Source of the DNA: Methylobacterium platani
GTDB taxonomy: Bacteria; Pseudomonadota; Alphaproteobacteria; Rhizobiales; Beijerinckiaceae
Reading direction: 5' to 3'
Assembly: GCF_001653715.1 (NCBI RefSeq)
Contig: NZ_LWHQ01000034.1
Location: 1-64,000, forward strand
Length of the DNA: 64,000 nt
Both the position numbers and the translations under genes were made by a program. The notes beneath the pieces were generated by a model that had not been told where the DNA came from, ran no database searches, and saw only the letters and a program-made list of their open reading frames with translations. Shown here in pieces: positions 1-8,862 of this stretch; the stretch's first letter is position 1, and each line of letters starts with the position of its first letter.

Positions 1-16
1 TAGGCGGTGTGGACAG

Positions 17-795
17 TTACCGAAGCCAGAGGACGATGGCGGCGATGGTGACGACGGCGGCGTAGTTGCGGGCTGTCTTCTCGTAGCGGGTCGCAACGCG
101 GCGGAACTGCTTAAGCTTGGCAAAACAGCACTCGATCAAGTGGCGCTCTGTATAGAGTGCCGTGTCGAGCTCATACTTCCTGGCGCGTGAGGGGTTGTTC
201 GGGATTACGGCCGTGGCGCCCTTGCCGGCAATCGCCTCGCGCAGCCGGTTGCTGTCGTAGGCCGCATCGGCCAGGACCACCGCGGCGGGAAGATCTGCCA
301 GCAGCGTCTCGGCCTGGGGCGCATCGCCCTTCTGACCAGCCGTGAGGGCAAACCGGACCGGACAGCCAAGACCGCGCACGACCAAGTGGATCTTGGTGCT
401 CAGGCCGCCGCGGGACCGGCCAAGGGCCTGATCGGACGGGGCCGGATCATCAGACCCCCTTTTTTCGCGCCCGCCGCATGTTGGTGAGCGCGCACGATGG
501 TGGAGTCGACGATCAGGTACTCGAAGTCAGGATCGTCGGCCATGGCCTCGAAGAGGCGCCACCACACGCCCTTCCGACTCCAGCGGCTGAAGCGGCGAAA
601 CACGCTGTTCCAGTCGCCGAACGCTTCGGGCAGGTCGCGCCACGGCGCGCCGGTGCGCACGATCCAGAGCACACCTTCCACGAACATGCGATTGTCGCGA
701 CCGGTCGAGCCGCGCTGATCCGGCCGGCCAATGATCAGGGGGGCCATGCGCTCCCACTGGGCATCGCTGAGAACGAGACGGTCCAGAACTCCCAA
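17..795 (-). CDS. IS5-family DDE transposase, made by -1 frameshift (orfA 795-400, orfB to 17)
   Basis: The protein catalyses cut-and-paste movement of the surrounding IS. The first frame starts at TTG 795, with GGAG about 7 nt upstream, and carries the N-terminal DUF4096-like part (LSDAQWERM, GAPWRDLP) and the first catalytic Asp in YLIVDST. It would stop near 400. The second frame supplies the second Asp (VVLADAAYDS) and the catalytic Glu (ERHLIECCFAKLKQ). Reading back one base at the A-run near 459-465 joins them, giving the family sequence QALGRSRGGLSTKIHL across the junction. Neither half alone has a full DDE triad. The frames are in the -1 relation expected for programmed frameshifting in this subgroup. 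A decayed frameshift is less likely because both frames are otherwise intact. Confidence 0.88.
459..465 (-). other. Slippery heptamer for -1 frameshift
   Basis: Read on the minus strand, the sequence is GCG AAA AAA GGG GGT, which contains the slippery string A-AAA-AAG. The downstream frame that completes the transposase is the -1 frame. A homopolymer A run followed by G is the usual recoding site in IS5/IS427 elements. Confidence 0.7.
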
Positions 796-1105
796 GGCGG
801 CGCTCCAAAAAGCAGCCTTGAATCACTCCTCTCCCGCCAAGGGAACCCCAAGAGTCCACACCGCCTAATGCAGACAGTCGCGCATATAAAGTGACGGTCG
901 ATCGACAAAAATTACATTGTGCCAATTGTTCGTCCGGTGGCGAGCGAACGCCGGCATCTAGGGGACATCGGCGCGCGGGCCGGGCCGGCATGCACCCGCT
1001 CGTCCCGGGACGCCAGGGCTGAACCCGCGCTGCGGATTCGCGGGGACCGCCCAACGCGGATGGTGTCGCACGGCGTTCCTCGCCATCGGCAGTCCAGGAT
1101 CCCGA

Positions 1106-3457
1106 TCACGCCGCGTCCGCCGCATCGCGGTCCTGATGGGTGTGCTCGGCGAAATGCGCGATCGGGCCGGGGCGGCCGAGGAGGTAGCCTTGCGCCTCGT
1201 GGCAGTTCTCGGCGCCCAGGAAGGCGAGCTCGGCCGAGGTCTCGACGCCCTCGGCCAGGACCGGCAGGCCGAGGCCCCGGCCGAGGCCCAGCACCGCCCG
1301 CATGATCGCGGCGGTCTCGCGGTTGACGTCGACGGCGCGGATGAACGAACGGTCGATCTTGATCTTGTCGAACGGGAAGGCGCGCAGGTTCGACAGCGAC
1401 GAGTAGCCGGTGCCGAAATCGTCCATCGCGATCCGCACCCCCATCGCCTTGATCCGCCGCAGGGCGGCGAGCGCCCGGACGGGATCGCGCACGAGCGCCG
1501 TCTCGGTGATCTCGAGCTCGAGGCGGGCCGGCGTCAGGCCGGTGACGACCAGGACCTCGTGCACCAGCTCGGCGAAGCCCGGGGCGTGGAGCTGGATCGC
1601 CGAGACGTTGACGGCGATGCGCAGGGGCTTCTCCCACGAGGCCGCCTCGCGACAGGTCTCGCGCAGCACCCACTCGCCGATCCCCAGGATGCTGCCGGTC
1701 TCCTCCGAGATCGGGATGAACAGGTCCGGCGGCACGTTGCCCCGCTCCGGGTGCTGCCAGCGCAGCAGCGCCTCGAACCCGACGACGGTGCCGCAATCGA
1801 CCGCCATCTGCGGCTGATAGACGACCCGCAGCTCGTCGCGCTCGACGGCGTGGCGCAGGTCGTGCTCGAGGGCGCGCCGGTCGCGGATCTGCGCCGCGAG
1901 GATCGGCTCGAAGAACCGATGGATGCCGCGGCCGTGGTTCTTGGCGCAGTAGAGCGCCGCGTCGGCCTGGTTGAGCAGGGTCTGGCCGTCCTCGGCATCG
2001 GTCGGGCAGACCGCGATGCCGATGCTGGTCGCCAGGATCGGGCCGCTCCCGGCCCGGGCGTTGCCCTCGCGGATGACCGCCAGGATCGCCTCGGCGAGCA
2101 GGCCCGCCTCGTCGGGCCCCGCGATGTCCGGCACCAGGACGGCGAACTCGTCGCCTCCCAGGCGCGCCATCATCTGGCGCGGGCCGAGCACCGGCGCGAC
2201 CCAGCGCGCCAGCGCCTGCAGCAGCCCGTCGCCCATCGCGTGGCCGTAGAGGTCGTTGACGTCCTTGAAGCGGTCGAGGTCGAGGCAGAGCACCGCCACG
2301 AGGCCGCCGCCGGCCCGCGCCAGGGCGATCTCCTCGTCGAGGCGGGCGCGGAACGTCGCCCGGTTCGGCAGGCCGGTCAGCGTGTCGTGGTGGGCGAGGA
2401 ACTGGATGTGCCGCTCGGCCTGGCGACGCGCCCGCAGGTCGCGGAACGCGAAGGCGTGGCAGGGCCGGTTGCCGAGGGGCCGCCGGATCACGTCGACCGG
2501 CAGCACCTCGCCGTCGGCGCCGGCCAGCTCGGCCTCGACGACCCGGCCGCCCGGGCTCGATTCGAGGCCCAGCACCACTGCCTCGGGCAGGATCTCGACG
2601 ATCGGCCGGCCGATCAGCGTCGCCGGGGCGCGGCCGATCAGCTCGGCGAGGCTGGTGTTGACGGTGACGATCCGCCGCCCCTCGCAGACGGCGATGCCCT
2701 CGACCGCCGCGTCGGCGAGGCTGTGCATCAGTTCCTGCGCCTCGCGCCGGCGCCGGGCGCGGCCGTCGAGGGTCACGCCCGTGAAGGCGAGGACGAGCAG
2801 CGTCAGGCTGGCGAATCCGAGCGAGGCGGCGAACTGGCCGTCGAGCGCGACCGGCGACAGCGCGGCGCCGGCCGCCAGCAGCCCGACGCCGTGCGGCAAT
2901 ATCGCGGCGAGCGACATCAGCAGGGCGCCGGCGGCGCGTCTCGCCGGGCGCTCCCGCAGGCTGAGCGACAGGGCGAGGCCGGCGAGCGCCCCCCCGGCGG
3001 CGGCGCACAGGACGAGGCCGGCGAGCCAGGCCGCCCCGCCCGCCCCCGGCAGGCTGGCCGACACCGCGGCGCCGACCGCCGAGAGGCCGAGCCCGATCAG
3101 CCCGCCGCCGAGCCAGGGCGCGATGCGGCGCGGGGCCGAGACGACGCTCCGCAGGCCGGTGCCCGCGAGGATCACCATCGCGACGAGGCCGAGCAGCAGG
3201 AGATCGCCGTGGCGCAGCAGCGCCTCGGCGGGCCGGATCGAGGCCTGGGCGATCACCTGGCTCGCCCACAGCCCGAACCCGCCGGCGATCGCGGCGGCCG
3301 AGAGCCAGATTCCCCGGCTCGTGCCGGAGGTGGCGCGGGCGTGCTGGAGCAGGTCGATGGCGGTGATCGAGGCCAGGACGCCGATCAGGAGCGACAGGCC
3401 GATGAGGCGCCCGTCATGCAGGGCGACCAGGATTTCGGCTGTCTGCAGCATGACCAT
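1106..3457 (-). CDS. Membrane GGDEF-EAL protein with degenerate MHYT-like sensor and PAS
   Basis: This is a predicted cyclic di-GMP turnover enzyme in the inner membrane, 783 aa. Residues 1-240 hold about seven hydrophobic segments resembling an MHYT sensor, but the Met-His-Tyr-Thr residues are not visible. Residues 245-345 look like a PAS domain. The GGDEF domain follows, with an intact GGDEF at about 434-438. The EAL domain starts near 540 and has FEALLRW (EAL at about 562-564), DDFGTGYSSL, KIDRSF and AEGVET, so both catalytic sites look preserved. Which activity dominates cannot be told from sequence. The ATG at 3457 (MVMLQ) was chosen because it begins right at the hydrophobic domain; the frame stays open to 3901 but the upstream part is low-complexity Arg/Ala. 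The gene appears monocistronic. Confidence 0.88.
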   Translation of the reverse strand: MVMLQTAEILVALHDGRLIGLSLLIGVLASITAIDLLQHARATSGTSRGIWLSAAAIAGGFGLWASQVIAQASIRPAEALLRHGDLLLLGLVAMVILAGTGLRSVVSAPRRIAPWLGGGLIGLGLSAVGAAVSASLPGAGGAAWLAGLVLCAAAGGALAGLALSLSLRERPARRAAGALLMSLAAILPHGVGLLAAGAALSPVALDGQFAASLGFASLTLLVLAFTGVTLDGRARRRREAQELMHSLADAAVEGIAVCEGRRIVTVNTSLAELIGRAPATLIGRPIVEILPEAVVLGLESSPGGRVVEAELAGADGEVLPVDVIRRPLGNRPCHAFAFRDLRARRQAERHIQFLAHHDTLTGLPNRATFRARLDEEIALARAGGGLVAVLCLDLDRFKDVNDLYGHAMGDGLLQALARWVAPVLGPRQMMARLGGDEFAVLVPDIAGPDEAGLLAEAILAVIREGNARAGSGPILATSIGIAVCPTDAEDGQTLLNQADAALYCAKNHGRGIHRFFEPILAAQIRDRRALEHDLRHAVERDELRVVYQPQMAVDCGTVVGFEALLRWQHPERGNVPPDLFIPISEETGSILGIGEWVLRETCREAASWEKPLRIAVNVSAIQLHAPGFAELVHEVLVVTGLTPARLELEITETALVRDPVRALAALRRIKAMGVRIAMDDFGTGYSSLSNLRAFPFDKIKIDRSFIRAVDVNRETAAIMRAVLGLGRGLGLPVLAEGVETSAELAFLGAENCHEAQGYLLGRPGPIAHFAEHTHQDRDAADAA

Positions 3458-3699
3458 TCGCGTCCGGCCCCGATTGGCGGCACCTTGGCCGGGCGCCGGT
3501 TGCGAACCGGTAAAATCAATTCGCAGAATCGGCGCTTGCGCCACGATCGGCAAAGAATTGCCGCTGTTAGACTGATCGTCCGCCCTCGTCCTGGCCGCAA
3601 GGGTACGCGCCGACCAGCATGGCGGTGACTTTTCCCGGCGTCGCGACCGACCATGCCTGACGCAGAGGAGAGGCCGGACGCAGCAGCGGCAGATGCCCG

Positions 3700-4203
3700 T
3701 CAGGCCTCGTCGAGGCGCAGCCGCGTGACCGCGCAGCCCCGGGCCACGATCTCGGCCGGGGCGAGGTCGGGAAAGAGGCCGCCGTAGCGGCGCACCAGGG
3801 CGGCCGCGAGGGAATCGGCGTCGCGGATCGTCGGCAGCGAGGCCGCGAACAGGTCCGGCGTCACCGCGGTCACCGGCACGCCCTGCCGCACGGCGACGCA
3901 CAGGCCGGTGCGGAACCGGCCCGGGTCGAGGACCGGCAGTTCCTCGGGCCCGCCCGGCCGGCGCCGGCCCGGCCGCCGGATCGGCAACAGGGCGTAGCGC
4001 AGGCCGACCCGGTTGATCGTGCGCTCGAGGTTGAAGTGGACGAGGTCGCGCCCGACCCCCGCCAGCTCCGAGAAATCCGCCTCGTGCAGGCGGATCAGCG
4101 CGTCGGCGCCGAGGGAGGCGGCGAGGTCGGCGATCGCGACGACGCGCTCGGCGGCGCCGTCCCAGACCGCGACCTGGCGGCTGTTCGAGATCGGCAGCGG
4201 CAC
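3700..4203 (-). CDS. Hypothetical protein cotranscribed with amn
   Basis: A 167-aa soluble protein of unknown function. It starts at GTG 4203, only 7 nt after the amn stop codon, so the two genes are almost certainly one transcript and may be translationally coupled. No signal peptide, membrane segment or recognisable family motif is visible. The N-terminal half contains conserved-looking acidic and aromatic positions (LHEADFSELAGVGRDLVHFNLE). A Pro/Arg-rich stretch lies in the middle (about residues 77-87). The coupling suggests a role linked to AMP or adenine metabolism, but this is inference from position only. Confidence 0.7.
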   Translation of the reverse strand: MPLPISNSRQVAVWDGAAERVVAIADLAASLGADALIRLHEADFSELAGVGRDLVHFNLERTINRVGLRYALLPIRRPGRRRPGGPEELPVLDPGRFRTGLCVAVRQGVPVTAVTPDLFAASLPTIRDADSLAAALVRRYGGLFPDLAPAEIVARGCAVTRLRLDEA

Positions 4204-4210
4204 GGGTTCG

Positions 4211-5704
4211 CTACCGGAACGGCGGCTCGTCGAAGCTGCGCAGCTTGCGCGAGTGCAGGCCGTGCCGGTTGCGCCGCAGGGCGTCGAGGGTGGCGAGACC
4301 GATCAGGAGGTGCTCGCCCACCGCCCGCTCGTAGAAGGCGTTGGCGGCCCCCGGCAGCTTGATCTCGCCGTGCAGCGGCTTGTCGGAGACGCAGAGCAGC
4401 GTGCCGTAGGGCACCCGCAGGCGGTAGCCCTGCGCCGCGATCGTGCCGCTCTCCATATCGACGCCGATCGCCCGGGACAGGTTGATGCGCCGGCGCTCCT
4501 GCGACCAGCGGAGTTCCCAGTTGCGGTCGTCGTAGGTGACGACGGTCCCGGTGCGCAGGCGCTGCTTGAGAGCGTCCGCCCGCTCGCCGGTGACGCTGGC
4601 GGCGGCCTCCTGCAGGGCTACCTGGACCTCGGCCAAGGCCGGGATCGGCACGTCCGGCGGCACCAGCTCGTCGAGGATCCGGTCGCGGCGCAGGTAGGCG
4701 TGGGCGAGCACGTAGTCGCCGATGGTCTGCGACTGGCGCAGGCCGCCGCAATGGCCGACCATCAGCCAGCAATGCGGGCGCAGGACCGCCAGGTGGTCGG
4801 TGATCGTCTTGGCGTTCGAGGGACCGACGCCGATATTGACGAGGCTGGTGCCCTGCCCGGGCTGCCCCTCGCGGTCGCGGGCGACGAGGTGGTAGGCCGG
4901 CATCTGGAACCGGTGCCAGGGCGAGGCGGCGATGAGCGCATCCGCGTCGGCGCCCGCCGCTTCCCCGGCCTCGACCGAGACGCCGCCCGGCAGGACCAGG
5001 CGGGCGTAGCGCTCCGGCTCGGCGGCCAGGGCCTTGAGGCCGACCCGCACGAACTGGTCGACGTAGCGGTGGTAGTTGGTGAGCAGGATCCAGGGCTGGA
5101 TCTGGCGCCAGTCGGCCCCGGTGTAGTGGACGAGCCGGCGCAGCGAGTAGTCGACCCGCGGGCCGTCGAACAGCGCGAGCGGCCGGACCTCGTCGCCGGA
5201 TTCGAGCCACAGCCCGTCGGCGATCTCGTCGCCGACGCTCGACAGCATCGGGGTCGGGAAATGGCGCGCGAGGTCGCTCGAGGTGACGCCGCGGGCGAGC
5301 TCCGCCCCGGGCTCGACGACGTAGGGGTACGGGATCTCCTGGGCGCTCAGGCCCACCTCGATCGTCGCGCCGTAATCCTGGACCAGCGGGCGCAGCTGCT
5401 CCAGCAGGTAGGCGCGGAAATGCCCCGGCTGGGTCAGGGTGGTGGCGTAGACGCCCGGGCCCTGGAACTTCGCTGTGGCGCGGGTGATGCGCGGCATCGG
5501 CCCGGTCGGGCGATAGGTCAGGCGCAGCTCGGGATAGCGGAAGGTCAGCCGCTCGGCGGCGTCGGGGGCGACCCCGTGGCTGAGGAAGCGCGACAGCGCC
5601 TCCCGCAGGCTCCCGGTGGCGGCGGCGTGCAGGGCCTCCAGGCGGTCGACCGCCGTCTCGGGGTCGGCCACCGTCTCCATCGGTCTCAGCTCGTCGGCGA
5701 ACAC
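4211..5704 (-). CDS. amn: AMP nucleosidase
   Basis: Hydrolyses AMP to adenine and ribose 5-phosphate in the cytoplasm, which helps set adenylate pools. The 497-aa length fits the bacterial family (about 480-500). The N-terminal half is the AMP nucleosidase regulatory domain. The C-terminal half is a nucleoside-phosphorylase fold, with GPSNAKTITDHLAVLRP and WLMVGHCGGLR in the middle and the purine-site stretch VDMESGTIAAQGYR, then CVSDKPLHGEIK. The GTG at 5704 is taken as start because AGGGAG lies about 11 nt upstream. ATG 5680 (METVADPE) is the alternative. It is transcribed divergently from the TrmO-like gene and is followed 7 nt later by an unknown gene. Confidence 0.93.
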   Translation of the reverse strand: MFADELRPMETVADPETAVDRLEALHAAATGSLREALSRFLSHGVAPDAAERLTFRYPELRLTYRPTGPMPRITRATAKFQGPGVYATTLTQPGHFRAYLLEQLRPLVQDYGATIEVGLSAQEIPYPYVVEPGAELARGVTSSDLARHFPTPMLSSVGDEIADGLWLESGDEVRPLALFDGPRVDYSLRRLVHYTGADWRQIQPWILLTNYHRYVDQFVRVGLKALAAEPERYARLVLPGGVSVEAGEAAGADADALIAASPWHRFQMPAYHLVARDREGQPGQGTSLVNIGVGPSNAKTITDHLAVLRPHCWLMVGHCGGLRQSQTIGDYVLAHAYLRRDRILDELVPPDVPIPALAEVQVALQEAAASVTGERADALKQRLRTGTVVTYDDRNWELRWSQERRRINLSRAIGVDMESGTIAAQGYRLRVPYGTLLCVSDKPLHGEIKLPGAANAFYERAVGEHLLIGLATLDALRRNRHGLHSRKLRSFDEPPFR

Positions 5705-5796
5705 GGTCGATCGGTCTCCCTGATGCCCTCCCGGCAGCCTATACCGGGCGGCGCGGCGGGGCGACCCGGATCCCGCGGGTTTCGGAAGGATGACGC

Positions 5797-6375
5797 ATGA
5801 GCGAGGCGGATCGCGAGACGGAGGCGTTCGGCCCCCGGCCGGGCGAGACGAGCATCGACCTGCCGGAGGGCTACGATGCCGGGCTCTACTTCGTCGGCCG
5901 GGTGCGCACGCCCTGGACCGTCCGGGCGGAATGCCCGCGCAACTCGGCGCAATCGGACGCGGTCTGCACCCTCGAGGTCGATCCCCGGTTCGCGCCGGCC
6001 CTCGCGAACCTCGCCGGCACCAGCCACCTGATCGTGCTCTACTGGATGGACCGGGCGCCCCGGAACCTGGTGGCGCAGCAGCCCCGCCACGCGCCGCGGG
6101 CCCGCGGCACCTTCGCCCTGCGCTCGCCGGCGCGGCCGAACCCGATCGCGGTCTCGGTGGTCGAGCTTCTCGGCATCGACGGCGCCGCCTTGAGCGTGCG
6201 CGGGCTCGACTGCCTCGACGGCACCCCGCTCCTCGACATCAAGCCCTACTTCGCTTCGACCGATGCCAAGCCCCAGGCCCGCGTCGGCTGGCGTGAGGCC
6301 GACGCCGCCAGCGAGGCCGATGCCTCCGGCGCGACCGGGATCAGCGACGGCGCAGGCGGGCGAGACGCGCCTTGA
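5797..6375 (+). CDS. trmO: TrmO/TsaA-like tRNA t6A37 N6-methyltransferase
   Basis: A member of the UPF0066 (YaeB/VirR) family, whose characterised member methylates N6-threonylcarbamoyladenosine at position 37 of tRNA-Thr using S-adenosylmethionine. The 192-aa protein shows the family signatures VGRVRTPWT near residue 32, then LYWMDRAPR, the RGTFALRSPARPNPIAVS block and LDIKPYFAS. The E. coli enzyme has an extra C-terminal domain that this shorter alphaproteobacterial form lacks, so the exact modification is inferred. The ATG at 5797 has GGAAGGA about 6 nt upstream. The last 35 bp overlap, tail to tail, the 3' end of the minus-strand CelD-like gene. Confidence 0.85.
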   Translation: MSEADRETEAFGPRPGETSIDLPEGYDAGLYFVGRVRTPWTVRAECPRNSAQSDAVCTLEVDPRFAPALANLAGTSHLIVLYWMDRAPRNLVAQQPRHAPRARGTFALRSPARPNPIAVSVVELLGIDGAALSVRGLDCLDGTPLLDIKPYFASTDAKPQARVGWREADAASEADASGATGISDGAGGRDAP

Positions 6376-7471
6376 GCCAGTCCTTGCCGGCGTGCTGGCG
6401 CCGGGCCCGCCCGGCGAGGCGATCGGCCGGAGGCCCCCCCGGCGGCGAGACCATGATCTCGGCGATGCGGGTGCGCTCGGGGTAGAGGTCGTCGAGCACG
6501 GCGCTCGCCAGGGTCGCAGAGTCGAGCCTGTCGGCGAAGCGCGTCTCGTGCAGGGCCCGGACGATCTCGGCCTCGAGCAGCACGCCGGGGGCGAGCGCGC
6601 GCAGTTCCTCGTCGTAGGCGGTCTTGAGCAGCGTCGCGGTCCCGCCGCAGACCAGCGCGAGGCTTGCCGCGACCACCCGCCCGTCGAGGCGCAGGAGGTC
6701 GGCCCGCGCGGTCACCGGTCCGTCGCCGGGGTGGAACAGGGCGCGGGCGAGGGCCGCGGTGCCGGGCCGGCAGGCGAGCGCGGTGCCGGCCCTCCCCTTC
6801 CAGCCGCGCCGCTCCAGGGCGAGGAAGTCCTCGACGGCGCGCGCCAGATCGCCGTCCGGCCCGACCGCCTCGATCGCGACCCGTCCGGCCTCGTCGAGGC
6901 GCCGGCGGCGGCGGCGCAGGTCCTTGATCCGGCCCTTGTGCGGGTGCTGCCCCAGGAAGGCGTCGTGGCTCGGCCGGCGGTCGAGGACCGGGCGCGCGAA
7001 GCCCGCGACCTCGGCCAGGCTCCAGCCGTCGCGGGCGAGCGCCGCCGGGAAGGCGGAGCCGGCCGGGTCGTCCACCGGCAGGAGCGGCCACCACCACGGG
7101 CGCCCGAGGGTCCGCAGGCCGGCGGCGAGGGCGGCGAGGGCCGGTCCCGTCTCGGGCCCGCCCGCCACCAGGGGCGCGGTGACCGTGAGGTAGGGCGAGG
7201 CGAAGGGCCGGGCGACCCGTCCGATCCCGAGCGGCCCGCGCGCGATGCGGAACGGCAGCACGGCGAGAAGGTCCGGGCCGCGGCGCACGGTGAGGCAGGG
7301 CAGGTCCGCCGGCGCGAGGCCGTGGTCGCGATGCGCCTCGAGCACCCGCCGGGAATAGTCCGGGCTCGGCCGGTCGGCGCGGGCGACGAGGGCGTCCCAC
7401 GCGGCGGGCTCCAGGCTCAGCCGCGCGAGGTCGGTCACCGCGCAGGTCGCGTCGATGTCGGGCACGCTCAT
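6341..7471 (-). CDS. CelD/BioF2-like GNAT acetyltransferase, polysaccharide biosynthesis
   Basis: A 376-aa protein of the CelD-like family with a GNAT_6 acyltransferase fold in the C-terminal half. The block FLALERRGWKGRAGTAL is a typical family signature, followed by a second conserved region (LLRLDGRVVAASLAL, LKTAYDEELRALAPG). Such proteins usually sit in cellulose or exopolysaccharide loci and are thought to acylate sugar precursors; the substrate here is unknown. The ATG at 7471 overlaps the flippase stop codon by 4 nt (ATGA), so translation is coupled to the flippase. This strongly suggests a shared surface-glycan task. The 3' end overlaps the convergent trmO by 35 bp. Confidence 0.82.
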   Translation of the reverse strand: MSVPDIDATCAVTDLARLSLEPAAWDALVARADRPSPDYSRRVLEAHRDHGLAPADLPCLTVRRGPDLLAVLPFRIARGPLGIGRVARPFASPYLTVTAPLVAGGPETGPALAALAAGLRTLGRPWWWPLLPVDDPAGSAFPAALARDGWSLAEVAGFARPVLDRRPSHDAFLGQHPHKGRIKDLRRRRRRLDEAGRVAIEAVGPDGDLARAVEDFLALERRGWKGRAGTALACRPGTAALARALFHPGDGPVTARADLLRLDGRVVAASLALVCGGTATLLKTAYDEELRALAPGVLLEAEIVRALHETRFADRLDSATLASAVLDDLYPERTRIAEIMVSPPGGPPADRLAGRARRQHAGKDWLKARLARLRRR

Positions 7472-8775
7472 CGGGCGAAGGCCGGGGTGACGAGGCCGAG
7501 GCGGCGATGCGCGAAGAGCGCCAGGGCCGCGCCCCGCCCGGCGGTGACGAGGCCGGCGGCGAGCGCCGCCCCGGCGAGGCCGAGGAGCGGCACCAGCACC
7601 AGGGCGAGCGCGACCGCCGTCCCGAGCAGCACGAGCGTCACCGCGGCGCAGGCGCGCTCGGCCCCCAGCATCGTCAGCAGGTCCTCCGCCGGCCCGAAGG
7701 CGGCGGCGAGGCCGTGGCCGGCGACCAGGATGGCGAGGAGCGGCAGGGCGGCCTGGAAATCCGGCCCGAACAGCCCGAGCAGCAGCGGCCCCGCCGCCAC
7801 CACGGCGAGGCCGGTGGCGAGCGTGGCGGCGAGCGTCAGGCGCGACCAGCGCCGGACCAGGGCGCACAAGCCCTCCCGGTCGCCCCGCGCCTGCGCCGCG
7901 GCGAAGCGCTGGGCCGTCACCGCGGAGGCGGCGTACTGGACGAAGACGACGAATTGCAGCAGCCGCGTCGCGGCGAAATAAGCCCCGACCTCCGCCGGCG
8001 GCAAGAGGAAGCCGAGCACCAGCACGTCGACGAAGTTGAAGCCCGAGCCGGCGAGGTCGATCAGCGCCATCGGCAGGGACGCCCGCAGCCAGTCACGCCA
8101 GGGATACAGCGCCCGGTCGGGGCGCCGCTCGGCCGCGAGGCGCCGCAGCAGGATGCCGGCCTGGAGGGCGAGCGAGAGCGCGGTGGCGGCGAGCGTGCAG
8201 GCGGCGGCGGTCGCCGCCTCGGCCGGCGCACCGAGGCCGACCGCCGCGAGCATCAGCCCCATGACCAGGCCCTGGCGCAGGAGGTAGGGCGGCGCGACGG
8301 CCAGAAGAGTCCAGTCGCGGCCCCGCGCCACGCCCTCGCAGAAATCCTGGAGCGCGAAGAACGGCAGCACCAGGGCCGCCACCAGCACGGGCGAGGCGTA
8401 AGGCGCGGCGACCAGGCCGGGACACAGCCAGACGAGCGCCGCGCCGAGGCCGGCCAGGGCGGCGGCGGCGGCCAGCGAGAACGCCGCCCCGAAGGCCAGG
8501 AACCCCCGCGCCGGGCCGGCGGCGCCCTGCGCCCGGTAGGTCGGCAGGAAGCGGCAGGCGGCCTGCGACAGACCCCAGGTCGAGGCGTGGCCGGCAAGCG
8601 CGGTCCAAACCCAGACCGTGGCGAAGATTCCGTACTCGTCCCCGCCCATCAGGCGCGCCATCAGCACCTGGGCGACGAAGGCGCAGGCCGCCGCGGCGAT
8701 CCGCACGCCGAACACCGCGAGGGCGGTGCCGGCCGCGCCCGCCTCCGCCTCGCCGAGAGAAGCCCCGGCCGCCAT
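7468..8775 (-). CDS. Wzx-like polysaccharide/lipid-linked oligosaccharide flippase
   Basis: A 435-aa integral inner-membrane protein with about 12-14 hydrophobic helices across its full length, typical of the MOP/polysaccharide-transport (RfbX/Wzx) superfamily. The N-terminal signature is visible as VFGVRIAAAACAFVAQVLMARLMGGDEYGIFATVW, paraphrased here as the family's helix 1-2 'LMGxxEYG' block. It is predicted to move a lipid-linked oligosaccharide or similar glycolipid across the membrane. No glycosyltransferase genes lie alongside; the only partner is the 4-nt overlapping CelD-like gene downstream. The ATG at 8775 is chosen because the first helix follows within 25 residues. Confidence 0.85.
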   Translation of the reverse strand: MAAGASLGEAEAGAAGTALAVFGVRIAAAACAFVAQVLMARLMGGDEYGIFATVWVWTALAGHASTWGLSQAACRFLPTYRAQGAAGPARGFLAFGAAFSLAAAAALAGLGAALVWLCPGLVAAPYASPVLVAALVLPFFALQDFCEGVARGRDWTLLAVAPPYLLRQGLVMGLMLAAVGLGAPAEAATAAACTLAATALSLALQAGILLRRLAAERRPDRALYPWRDWLRASLPMALIDLAGSGFNFVDVLVLGFLLPPAEVGAYFAATRLLQFVVFVQYAASAVTAQRFAAAQARGDREGLCALVRRWSRLTLAATLATGLAVVAAGPLLLGLFGPDFQAALPLLAILVAGHGLAAAFGPAEDLLTMLGAERACAAVTLVLLGTAVALALVLVPLLGLAGAALAAGLVTAGRGAALALFAHRRLGLVTPAFAR

Positions 8776-8862
8776 CCCGCCGCTCCGATCGCGCCGCGCG
8801 AGGATCCTCGTTAGCGGACCCGGGCTTTCGCGGCGGTTAAGGGCGGTCCGGGCCGCCCCGCC

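Larger units (their letters stand above)
1..867 (-). mobile_element. IS5-family (IS427-like) insertion sequence
   Basis: The element has matching terminal inverted repeats. The left end reads TAGGCGGTGTGGAC at 1-14 and its reverse complement lies at 854-867. Between them is one transposase encoded in two overlapping frames on the minus strand. The size (about 0.87 kb), the terminal repeats and the two-frame DDE transposase fit the IS427 subgroup of IS5. The left target-site duplication falls outside the window, so the exact boundary there cannot be fixed. Both frames are open and the terminal repeats are intact, so the copy may be functional. Confidence 0.9.

Noticed and set aside
17-795. Transposase as a frameshifted pseudogene
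   Set aside because: Both frames are intact and meet at a slippery A-run in the -1 relation, as expected for programmed frameshifting.
1136-3628. 830-aa open frame on the plus strand
   Set aside because: It mirrors the GGDEF-EAL gene and has the Arg/Ala/Gly/Asp-rich composition of antisense frames in GC-rich DNA. No domain is visible.
4013-5800. 595-aa plus-strand frame over amn
   Set aside because: An antisense shadow of amn, which has clear family motifs on the minus strand.
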